From contig CALAUZ010000046.1 in NCBI GenBank assembly GCA_937892105.1, forward strand, positions 1 through 15,711: a DNA stretch of 15,711 nt, in the 5' to 3' direction. The notes beneath the pieces were generated by a model. The model made no database searches, was not told where the DNA came from, and saw only the letters and a list, made by a program, of their open reading frames with translations. Shown piece after piece: positions 7,043-14,663 of this stretch. Source of the stretch: an uncultured Fretibacterium sp. (GTDB lineage Bacteria; Synergistota; Synergistia; Synergistales; Aminobacteriaceae). Each line of letters starts with the position of its first letter. Positions within the stretch are counted from its first letter, which is position 1. The position numbers were made by a program, and so were the translations under genes.

Positions 7043-9799
7043 CTATTCCCCTCCCGAAATCTCCTCATACCTCCTCATCAACTCATTCACGACACTAACC
7101 TCGTCCATCTCCTTCCCCCAACCATAAGCCTCCATCACAGCCCTGTCATTCTCCCTGTGAGCCTTCCTCAGTTCCTGCGGCATGGCCAGAGGGTCATACA
7201 GATCCGCAAGGCACGATTCAGGGTACATTGCACGCGCGTCGAGTATTCCCTGCGCAGTACGCTCTATCCTCACACGCTGTACGTCTGAAGCGTCAGGCCA
7301 GGGGAAATTGTTGTACACAAACGGCGTATATCTGTAGTCAATCTCTAATCTACCACATACGACATCAACCCAAGCCACATGGACACGCGATATCATTACA
7401 CCGAACATGAATAAACCCGCGTTAGGTATAATTTGCAATGTATTACTTATTATCACATCAGGAGTCGCATAGCCCATCGGTATATACTGTCTTAACGATG
7501 ATGATACTTCAGAGAGAATAAGGAAATGTCCGCTCTCAGGCTGCCTTATCTGTGTGAACAATGCCGGAGTATCAGCCGCTTCACGCACAGATTTTGTACT
7601 GCTTTTACGTCTGACCTCCGAAACTAGCTTCAGCCTTTCCATTATCGGCCGTATGTGCCTGAACTTTCCAGGTTCAACTCCAACAAGCCAAAGGCAGTAA
7701 CGCACCTCGTTGTGCAGAAAGTCCCTTCCGCCCATGTAACGCCGTATAAACTCCACTGTCTCAGGGTACTTAGCGAGGAGTTCTTCACGTTCTGACGATG
7801 AGAGTATGAGATTTCCGCCGTCCGTAGGCTGTGAACCTTTGCGCATTCTCGGAAGTCCTTTGCGTATCGGGCCTCCCCTGTTGCTGAGGTAAACGTCAGG
7901 GGCATCACGAAGCCAGCCATTAATCTGCGAGACTGTTTCACGCGTTCCATCAGGGTTATAGATGTACTTTGGCGTAACTTCATGGCCGACAGTGAAACCA
8001 AGAATTATGCAGTGAACGTGCGCTTTGTTTTCGGCCTTGCTCTCCCACATGAATGGTCTGTAAGCCATAAAAGGAGAAAATCCCTTTGACCTTATGAATT
8101 TCCAGAACACATTTTGCAGTTCCCCCTGAATTATTGAGTTTGTTGACACGAAAGCTGCCTTTATCTCCGTTCCCCTGATGAAGTCTATTGCCCTGTTGTA
8201 CCATGCGCAGACGTAATCGAACTTGCCGTAATCATCAAGGTCATAGAATGCCGCCTTCATATCATCATTTTGCTTCTCTGTCCTCCACTGGTGGCCGGTG
8301 AATGGGGGGTTTCCCATGATGTAGTCGAGTTTGTCTCTGGGAATTACTGAAGCCCAATCGGTGAGTATTGCATTTGCTTCGGTGATATTACCCTTCGTCC
8401 TCAATGGCAGGTAATCGTCCTTAATCTCCACAACCTTCATCGTCTCAAGCCTCATCTGATGTTCGGCAATCCACAATGCAGTGCGCGCAACAGACACGGC
8501 GAAATCGTTAATCTCAATCCCATAGAACTGCGATATAGATACCTTAATAGGCGTTAACAGTCCTTCGGCAAAATTCTTCTGGCCTTTCGAGAGTGCGGCG
8601 ATGATTTTGTTTTCCAGTTTTCGCAATGACATGTAGCTCTCTGTGAGGAAGTTACCCGAACCGCACGCAGGATCTAGGAACGTCAGTGAGGCTAATTCCC
8701 CCTGAAATGCCGACAGTTTTCTGTTGATGTCAGAACCCTTCATGATGTCCGAGAATTTTGTGTTAAGGCCGTCCATGAAAAGCGGGTATATGACCTTGTG
8801 AATATTCTCGATTGAGGTGTAATGCATTCCGCCTTCGTCGCGAGTAACATCATTGAGTGTTGACTCGAATATTGCGCCGAATATTGTCGGGTTAATGCTG
8901 GCCCAGTTGAAGCCGCCTGAAAGTTCTTCAAGCATTATTCTCAGAGGCTCGTCATCTGGGACATCAAGGCGTGGTATCTCTATGTCCTTCTCCTCGAACA
9001 AGCCGCCGTTGACGTAAGGGAATGCGGACAAATCATCATCGAGATACGGGTCTCTGTCTTCTGGCTTAACGTTTAGGACGTCAAAGAGTTTTATCAGCGA
9101 ATCGCGTGCTGTTGAGTATCTTGCGGCCATGTAATCATGGAAGGCTGACTTTGCGAATATTCCAGAATCTTCGGCATATAGCAGGAACACAAGGCGCGTG
9201 CATAGAATGTTAAGGCTTCGTTTGGAACGCGGGTTATCGGGATTTGTGTAACGGGGCTTCACTGCGTTATAGAATTTGCGTATCATCTTGCCTGCATTCT
9301 CGGATAATAGCTGTTCGCGTATCTCTCTTGGTGTTTTTGCGGAAATGCTGACGAGGAAGCGCAGCCGTTCAACTTCTTCCGGAAGGTCAGATAAGGCTAT
9401 AATCTCCGGCTCATCGCGAGGGTATTCGAGGTCGTGAATGCGGAATGTCTGAAAGTCGCATGTTATGATGAAGCGTCCCTGTTCGGACGATGGAAGCCAG
9501 TCTTTATAGCGTTTAGCCTGTTCGTATGGTGTCATGGCCGAACCGTCAGACTGTTTTGCGGGAAGTGTTAAGTCAACGCCGAGTGATTTCTGCTCTATGA
9601 TTATTTTTGTTGAAGGTATATAAGCGTCAATGTAGCTTACGTGTGATAGCTCAACTCTTTTCTCGAAATCTATTAATTCTCCCGGCTTCTCAACATCGAG
9701 AACATCATGTAGCAATTCAAGCCAGAAAGTATGAGTGTCGCTTTTTTCGTCGCCTTTTCCCTGCCATCTCTGTACGAACTGTAATATATTCTCTGCCAT
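7043..9799 (-). CDS. MmeI-like type IIL/IIG restriction-modification enzyme (endonuclease and adenine methyltransferase in one chain)
   Basis: This 918-residue protein matches MmeI-type enzymes in length and domain order; these cut DNA at a fixed distance from the site and methylate adenine with the same chain. A nuclease signature lies near the N-terminus: Asp58 (YIDAY) and Glu69-x-Lys71 (IIIEQKS), the D/E-x-K pattern. A helical connector follows. The methyltransferase part has MHYTSIENI (325-333), motif I LDPACGSGNF (375-384) and motif IV IMGNPPFTGH (494-503). About residues 620-830 should form the target-recognition domain; the site it reads cannot be predicted. The start at 9799 has AGGGGAG (9806-9812) six bases upstream; an in-frame ATG at 9823 has none. 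The D/E-x-K residues look intact, so it should be active. No separate specificity or restriction subunit is present. Confidence 0.88.
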   Translation of the reverse strand: MAENILQFVQRWQGKGDEKSDTHTFWLELLHDVLDVEKPGELIDFEKRVELSHVSYIDAYIPSTKIIIEQKSLGVDLTLPAKQSDGSAMTPYEQAKRYKDWLPSSEQGRFIITCDFQTFRIHDLEYPRDEPEIIALSDLPEEVERLRFLVSISAKTPREIREQLLSENAGKMIRKFYNAVKPRYTNPDNPRSKRSLNILCTRLVFLLYAEDSGIFAKSAFHDYMAARYSTARDSLIKLFDVLNVKPEDRDPYLDDDLSAFPYVNGGLFEEKDIEIPRLDVPDDEPLRIMLEELSGGFNWASINPTIFGAIFESTLNDVTRDEGGMHYTSIENIHKVIYPLFMDGLNTKFSDIMKGSDINRKLSAFQGELASLTFLDPACGSGNFLTESYMSLRKLENKIIAALSKGQKNFAEGLLTPIKVSISQFYGIEINDFAVSVARTALWIAEHQMRLETMKVVEIKDDYLPLRTKGNITEANAILTDWASVIPRDKLDYIMGNPPFTGHQWRTEKQNDDMKAAFYDLDDYGKFDYVCAWYNRAIDFIRGTEIKAAFVSTNSIIQGELQNVFWKFIRSKGFSPFMAYRPFMWESKAENKAHVHCIILGFTVGHEVTPKYIYNPDGTRETVSQINGWLRDAPDVYLSNRGGPIRKGLPRMRKGSQPTDGGNLILSSSEREELLAKYPETVEFIRRYMGGRDFLHNEVRYCLWLVGVEPGKFRHIRPIMERLKLVSEVRRKSSTKSVREAADTPALFTQIRQPESGHFLILSEVSSSLRQYIPMGYATPDVIISNTLQIIPNAGLFMFGVMISRVHVAWVDVVCGRLEIDYRYTPFVYNNFPWPDASDVQRVRIERTAQGILDARAMYPESCLADLYDPLAMPQELRKAHRENDRAVMEAYGWGKEMDEVSVVNELMRRYEEISGGE

Positions 9800-9805
9800 G
9801 TTCAA

Positions 9806-9812
9806 CTCCCCT
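9806..9812 (-). promoter_or_regulatory. Ribosome binding site that sets the restriction-modification gene start
   Basis: On the minus strand AGGGGAG lies six bases before the ATG at 9797-9799. The alternative in-frame ATGs at 9821-9823 and 9815-9817 lie upstream of this motif and have no ribosome-binding sequence of their own; they fall right after the T-run of the terminator. Confidence 0.8.
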
Positions 9813-9821
9813 TTCATATGC

Positions 9822-9858
9822 AAAAAAATAGCGGCCAGTATGCCAGCACTAACCGCTA
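9822..9858 (-). terminator. Intrinsic terminator of the surface-protein/twin-ligase operon
   Basis: Read on the minus strand, TAGCGG (complement of 9853-9858) pairs with CCGCTA (complement of 9829-9834). An inner AGT/ACT pairing is possible, and a run of seven Ts follows (complement of 9822-9828). It sits 16 bases after the second ligase stop and 22 bases before the restriction-modification start. Confidence 0.88.
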
Positions 9859-9874
9859 AATCGTTATTCTTATG

Positions 9875-11368
9875 TTACTTTCCAGCCGCAGCACGTTCAC
9901 GCAAAACCCTGCGCAGTATCTTTCCTGTCCCTGAAAGCGGGAACTCCGTAACAAACTCCACGCTTCTGGGAACTTTGAAATGCGCGAGGTGTTCTTTCGC
10001 GAAACGTATAATATCCCTGTCAGCTGCCTCTGCACCGTCCTCAAGGAGGATATACGCCTTTGGTATCTGACCGTTGATATCATGGGGCATTCCGACGACT
10101 ACAGCCTGACGAACTGCGGGGTGTTCCGCCAGAACCTTCTCGACTTCCTGCGGGTAAACGTTGAAACCTCCAACAATGATTATGTCCGTTACCCTGTCCA
10201 TGATGTACACGTACTCTTCGCCGTCATGTTCCTCAAGCCTCACATAGTCGCCGGTGTTTAGGTATCCTTCATCGTCAAAGCGTTCCGCAGTGATTTCCGG
10301 CGCGTGAAGGTAGCCTGGTGTAACTGAGGGCCCTTTCACCCACAACACTCCCTCTTTGTCCGCTGTGTCTTTACCTTCGCGGGTCTTGAGCTTGTAGGAG
10401 TAACCAGGAATTACTGGCCCAATGCTTCCCGTCTTCTGTGTCTGGCAGTCATGGTTCACGCAGATTACCGGCGATGTCTCAGTGAGACCGTAACCTTCCA
10501 TTATGTCGCGTCCCAAGAACTTCAACGCCTGTTTGTGTACATTGGGATTTAGCTTGTCGCCTCCCGTGCATATTATGCGGATACGGGATAATGCTTCGGA
10601 CGGCAGCTTTCCTTTTTCGACGGACATCATGAGGAACGATGCTATTGCAGGCACTACGAACATGACATCAATTTTTGCCTCAGTTATAGCCCTTATTGTT
10701 ACGGCAGGAGGAAGGAATGACGGAGCTATTGCAATTTTTGCGCCGATTGTGAGAGGAAGTATGATTGTTACTGTGTACCCGAACGAGTGGAAGTTAGGCA
10801 GAACCGTCAAGAATGTGTCATTACTGTTTATGCTTGAGACTGTCGCACATGTAGCCCTAGTGTTTGAATACAAGTTTTCGTGCGTCAACTGTACGGCTTT
10901 CGGGAGACCTGTTGTACCTGATGTCGCGAAGATTACTGCGAGGTCTTCAGGTTCTTTGGGCTGTAACCTTCCCTTGAACGCTGGGAGGCTTACGCTGTCG
11001 AGATTGCAGGTAATGCAAGGCCATAGTTCCGAAAGTTCAGGTATTCCGTGTTCCGTTATGACGGCAAAGGGTTTTATGAGTTCGAGAGTGCCTGTGAGGG
11101 ATTCCAGTCCTGCTTTCTCGTTCAGGGGACAGAATATCCCTCCCAACTTCCAGACTGCAAGGGACAACGCTGGGATTAACGGCGAGTTCCTGAGCATTAC
11201 GACAAGACGCTGGCCGCGTGTGAAGCCTGACGCGCGCAATACATTCTCGCAGTTGCTGACGAGCGATAACATGTCCTTTCGGGAATACCATTTTCCGTTC
11301 CACCAGTAACATAACGTTTCTGGGTTTTCCTGTAGCTTGGGTATGATGATATTTTCGAGACGTTCCAT
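9875..11368 (-). CDS. AMP-dependent acyl-CoA/acyl-ACP synthetase (FadD-like), second copy
   Basis: This 497-residue ANL-superfamily enzyme should activate a carboxylic acid with ATP and pass it to CoA or another thiol. The core motifs are intact: TSGTTGLPK (149-157), EGYGLTETSP (291-300), YLNTGDY (369-375), DRVTDIIIVGGFNVYPQEVE (391-410) and the catalytic lysine in SGTGKILRR (Lys483). The GFNVYP-x-E block resembles FadD long-chain acyl-CoA ligases, but the protein is shorter than FadD, so chain length and acceptor are open. The start ATG directly follows the stop of the preceding paralogue (TAAATG, no gap) and has only a weak purine-rich ribosome site, suggesting translational coupling. A strong terminator follows the gene. 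Confidence 0.87.
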   Translation of the reverse strand: MERLENIIIPKLQENPETLCYWWNGKWYSRKDMLSLVSNCENVLRASGFTRGQRLVVMLRNSPLIPALSLAVWKLGGIFCPLNEKAGLESLTGTLELIKPFAVITEHGIPELSELWPCITCNLDSVSLPAFKGRLQPKEPEDLAVIFATSGTTGLPKAVQLTHENLYSNTRATCATVSSINSNDTFLTVLPNFHSFGYTVTIILPLTIGAKIAIAPSFLPPAVTIRAITEAKIDVMFVVPAIASFLMMSVEKGKLPSEALSRIRIICTGGDKLNPNVHKQALKFLGRDIMEGYGLTETSPVICVNHDCQTQKTGSIGPVIPGYSYKLKTREGKDTADKEGVLWVKGPSVTPGYLHAPEITAERFDDEGYLNTGDYVRLEEHDGEEYVYIMDRVTDIIIVGGFNVYPQEVEKVLAEHPAVRQAVVVGMPHDINGQIPKAYILLEDGAEAADRDIIRFAKEHLAHFKVPRSVEFVTEFPLSGTGKILRRVLRERAAAGK

Positions 11369-12865
11369 TTAGACTTTTTCTCTCTCTTTCTGACGCAGAA
11401 CGCGCCGCAGTATTTTACCTGTTGCCGAGACCGGAAGGCTATCAACAAACTCTATGCTTCTCGGAACTTTGTAATGTGATAACCTCTCCTTGCAGAACTT
11501 CACAAGCTCACCCTCGCTCACTTCTGTACCCTGTGTCTTTACCACGTATGCTTTCGGGACTTCACCGCTGATGTTGTTTGGCATTCCTACAACTACGGCC
11601 ATGTTTACGGCGGGGTGTTCAGCGAGTATTGCCTCGACTTCCTGCGGGTAGACGTTGAAGCCTCCGACTATGATAATGTCAGTTACGCGGTCAAGTATTT
11701 TGATGTAGCCGTCCTCGTCAATCTTCACGTAATCGCCAGTGTTGAACCAGCCGTCGATGAAGCGTTCGTGATTGATTTTGTCAGCGTGGTAGTACCCTGA
11801 TGTTACGGAAGGCCCTCTGCACCACAATACGCCCTCTCCAGGTATCGAGAGCATATCTCCTGCCTCACTCCTTAACTGTAACTCGAAGCGCGGCAATGCA
11901 GGCCCTACAGTACCGAGTTTGCGCACAGAAGGTTTGGGGTTCACCGCAAGGACTGGCGAACACTCTGTAATTCCGTAACCCTCAATCACAGGCACGCCAA
12001 ATGCAGCAGTAACTCTGTCGTCCATTTTGGGATTGTACCTGTCTCCTCCGGCAATGAGCAGCTTAATGCCGGATAGCTTCTTCCCCTTACGTTCCAGCAA
12101 AGACGCGGCAAAACCCAGCATTGTCGGCACAAGAAGCAGGACTGTCGGCTGCGTCTCCTCAATGGCCTTGATGGTGTTGCTTGGAGGCATGAAGCCCGGC
12201 ACGATAACCTGTGTTGCACCCAGAACGAACGGAAGAACGAAACATACTGTGAACCCGAAAGCGTGGAAGTTTGGCAGTACGTTTAGGAGTGAGTCTTCAG
12301 GCTGAAGGTCTGGGACATGTTCAAGGCAGGCGTTAATGTTGTCGAGAATGTTCGCGTGTGTAAGCGGGACTGCTTTTGGGTCTCCTGTTGTTCCAGAGGT
12401 CGAGAATATCACCGCTAATGTCTTGTCCAAATCATCTGAGGGCTGTATCTTACCCGTAAATTTCTCTGCGCCGGTAAATTCCGTGTCCCCAAATCTCACA
12501 CATGGCCGCCCTGCACCGTTGAGTGCGTTCTCAAGCTCAGGTTTAACGCCGTTCGACAGTACTACGGCAAACGGTTTCAGAAGGTCAAGCGTCTTCAGCA
12601 GGGAAATCTCACCCGTCTTCTCGTTGAGGGGGCAGAATACTCCGCCAAGCCTCCACGTTGAGAGCATTAGTGCCAGCGTCATTGGCGAGTTCGGCATCAA
12701 TACGGCGAGCCTTTGTCCTGCCGAAAATCCGGAAGCCCTCAGAATTTCTGTGCATTCGTCAGCAAGATGGGCAAAATCCTTCCTGCTTATCCATTTGTGG
12801 TTGAACCAGCAGCATTTTGCTTCAGGTCTCGAAGCAAGATACTCGTCCATAATATTGTTCAGCAT
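11369..12865 (-). CDS. AMP-dependent acyl-CoA/acyl-ACP synthetase (FadD-like), first copy
   Basis: This 498-residue paralogue of the next gene downstream has the same organisation throughout. Its motifs are TSGTTGDPK (156-164), EGYGITECSP (295-304), WFNTGDY (373-379), DRVTDIIIVGGFNVYPQEVE (392-411) and SATGKILRR with Lys484. Both paralogues share a distinctive N-terminus (aromatic-Trp, Lys-Trp, Ser-Arg-Lys-Asp), so they are a tandem duplication. AAGGAG about 8 bases upstream of the start at 12865 overlaps the last codons of the surface-protein gene, whose stop is only five bases away. The trio is therefore almost certainly one operon. Substrate is unknown; the tight link to a sorted surface protein is unusual. 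Confidence 0.87.
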   Translation of the reverse strand: MLNNIMDEYLASRPEAKCCWFNHKWISRKDFAHLADECTEILRASGFSAGQRLAVLMPNSPMTLALMLSTWRLGGVFCPLNEKTGEISLLKTLDLLKPFAVVLSNGVKPELENALNGAGRPCVRFGDTEFTGAEKFTGKIQPSDDLDKTLAVIFSTSGTTGDPKAVPLTHANILDNINACLEHVPDLQPEDSLLNVLPNFHAFGFTVCFVLPFVLGATQVIVPGFMPPSNTIKAIEETQPTVLLLVPTMLGFAASLLERKGKKLSGIKLLIAGGDRYNPKMDDRVTAAFGVPVIEGYGITECSPVLAVNPKPSVRKLGTVGPALPRFELQLRSEAGDMLSIPGEGVLWCRGPSVTSGYYHADKINHERFIDGWFNTGDYVKIDEDGYIKILDRVTDIIIVGGFNVYPQEVEAILAEHPAVNMAVVVGMPNNISGEVPKAYVVKTQGTEVSEGELVKFCKERLSHYKVPRSIEFVDSLPVSATGKILRRVLRQKEREKV

Positions 12866-12870
12866 ATAAA

Positions 12871-14496
12871 TTACTCCTTCCGTCCTTTTGTGGCCAGGAA
12901 TATCACCGAAAGTGCCATAGCTCCCGCCGCCAAAACAGAGTTACAGCCTCCGCCGCCTCCTGATCTCCCTATTGTCTGATTATCCTCGCTGACTACGCTT
13001 ACAGTGAAACTGGTGCGCATTGACTGCCCTACTGGAGATGGTCTGGCTGTTACTATTACGTCCGATGAACCTGCACGTTCACCGGCAATGAGCCTTATTG
13101 TGTCGCTTGAAACAACTTCTGCCATAACGATATCAGCTCGTGATGATGACGCTTCGAGAGAATAGCTTATTCCGCCTCTAAGGTTCGACAGTTCATACGC
13201 CCCTACTGTAATTCTGACATCAGGTTTAACTTCACCATGCCCGTTAATTTTGATGGTCTTGTCCTCAATGGTTCCGATTGTTGCTTTCATTTCCGTGAAT
13301 GGCACTTCGTCAACATACACAATGAATGCTCTTGCCGACACTGTGAGGGGGCTTCCGTCAGACTGCCAGCCGTGAACCCTCGCTGTTATGTACGAGCTTC
13401 CTTTCCCTGTGGCTGAAGCGCGGCCGGTATTATCTATACTCAATACAGAAGTTGAGCTTGATGTCCATTCTATTCCGTAGGGCGGGTAATCCTTAACGTT
13501 CAGCGATGCACTTTCCGGCTTTATGTCAACGCTGTAAGTTCTTGTTTCGTTAATCTGCAAGTATGGCAAGCCGTAAATCTCCGCACTCGTTACGGGATAT
13601 GGCATGGCCTCATATGCTCCAGCGTCATATATTGAGAGTTGCGGGCGTGAATGTCCCAAAACGTCATAGCTTAGGACGTAGTTAGTAATGTTGGGCACGA
13701 AGTCTATTGCCGGTGATGTGCGTGAAGTGCGAATGAAGGTTACGTTGTCTGCGCTCTCAACCTTTGGCTGGCCGTTCACTGACGCAAGTACGCTGCTTAA
13801 CGCCTGGCCTGTGAGATCCGTGCTGTCCATAATGAAACTTGATGACCCTGTAACGTTGTAGTGGCTTCTGAAGTAACGTGATGACGACGCGTAGATATCA
13901 CTGCTTCCCGTGTTGCCCAGTACTATCGAAGACATAAGGGACATTTCGCCGTTCAGCAGTGCAACTCCTCCACCATTTCCGGCCATGTTCCCTGCAATCG
14001 TGCAGTGCTTCATGACGGTGCTAGATGTCTCGCTTCCGTTCGTAACGCATACAGCCCCGCCGTAGTCCCTTGCCTGGTTGTCGTAGAATATGCAGTTGTT
14101 GAACTCGGCAGAAGCATTCGTACTGTCAACCTCAACAGCTCCTCCGTTACCTGATGACGCGTTGCCTTTCGTGAAGGTTATGCGGTTGAATGTTACACTG
14201 CCGCCGGTTACTTTGAAGAGCCTGTGAGTTCCTGCGCCGGAAAGCATAACTCCCTCTCCGTTTATTGTGGCATTAACTCTTATTGCCAGTTCAGCGTTGA
14301 GTGTTATGGATTTCACAGATGGGTTTACGTTTATTGTTCCGCCTCCTGCGAGATTGGCCTGGTCAATCGCCCAAGCTAATGAGCCAATGCCTTCTGAATT
14401 GCTGTTGACGACATCGAAGGCATATGATGGGACAACGAATATCAGCAGGAAAATCATAACTGTGAAAAGTCTTCCTGCCCTGAGAAATTTTGACAT
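12871..14496 (-). CDS. Synergist-CTERM surface protein with right-handed beta-helix and Ig-like region
   Basis: This is a 541-residue exported protein. The signal peptide covers residues 1-26, with likely cleavage after SYA. Residues about 30-290 form a repetitive, Ser/Gly/Asn-rich region with NGGAVEV, YGGAVCV and GNGGGVALL rungs, ending at DVLGHSRPQLSIYDAGAYE, typical of the choice-of-anchor Q beta-helix proteins. Residues about 300-400 resemble a bacterial Ig-like (Big_2) domain (IEWTSSSTSVLSIDNTGRAS). The C-terminus has SGGGGGCN (Cys518), a short hydrophobic helix (520-535) and the basic tail KGRKE, the Synergist-CTERM sorting signal, which is thought to be processed and anchored by a membrane protease. 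AGGAGG (complement of 14507-14512) lies about 11 bases before the start. Ligand or role, such as adhesion, is not known. Confidence 0.85.
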   Translation of the reverse strand: MSKFLRAGRLFTVMIFLLIFVVPSYAFDVVNSNSEGIGSLAWAIDQANLAGGGTINVNPSVKSITLNAELAIRVNATINGEGVMLSGAGTHRLFKVTGGSVTFNRITFTKGNASSGNGGAVEVDSTNASAEFNNCIFYDNQARDYGGAVCVTNGSETSSTVMKHCTIAGNMAGNGGGVALLNGEMSLMSSIVLGNTGSSDIYASSSRYFRSHYNVTGSSSFIMDSTDLTGQALSSVLASVNGQPKVESADNVTFIRTSRTSPAIDFVPNITNYVLSYDVLGHSRPQLSIYDAGAYEAMPYPVTSAEIYGLPYLQINETRTYSVDIKPESASLNVKDYPPYGIEWTSSSTSVLSIDNTGRASATGKGSSYITARVHGWQSDGSPLTVSARAFIVYVDEVPFTEMKATIGTIEDKTIKINGHGEVKPDVRITVGAYELSNLRGGISYSLEASSSRADIVMAEVVSSDTIRLIAGERAGSSDVIVTARPSPVGQSMRTSFTVSVVSEDNQTIGRSGGGGGCNSVLAAGAMALSVIFLATKGRKE

Positions 14497-14614
14497 GAAA
14501 TAACAAATCCTCCTGTGAAAAATTTTGTGTGTAATGAGATAGTTTATATTGTGATTTATTTTAGCTTAATGCGCAAGAAGCCTCCTGGTTTTGTGAGTGT
14601 GTGTGGTAAAATTC

Positions 14615-14644
14615 TTTTCATTAAAATTAGGAAGCCGCTATAAT
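14615..14644 (+). promoter_or_regulatory. Candidate promoter of tnpB
   Basis: A perfect TATAAT at 14639-14644 lies 18 bases after TTTTCA (14615-14620, four of six consensus matches). The expected transcript start is near 14651, leaving a leader of only about 13 bases. No Shine-Dalgarno sequence precedes the ATG at 14664. Confidence 0.45.
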
Positions 14645-14663
14645 TGTAAAAAACAGTATTAGA

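Noticed and set aside
7043..9799. DISARM or BREX methyltransferase
   Set aside because: No helicase, phospholipase D or other partner gene of those systems is near, and the N-terminal D/E-x-K signature and length fit an MmeI-like enzyme.
9800..9823. Upstream ATGs for the restriction-modification gene
   Set aside because: They lie before the AGGGGAG motif and right after the terminator T-run; the start at 9799 has good spacing.
10503..11309. Long open frame (268 residues) opposite the second ligase
   Set aside because: It mirrors a well-supported ligase gene, has no recognisable family and no clear ribosome site.
14530..14575. Minus-strand promoter of the surface-protein operon
   Set aside because: A TATAAA-like box is visible, but the best -35 (TTGCGC) is 22 bases away, so I do not call it.
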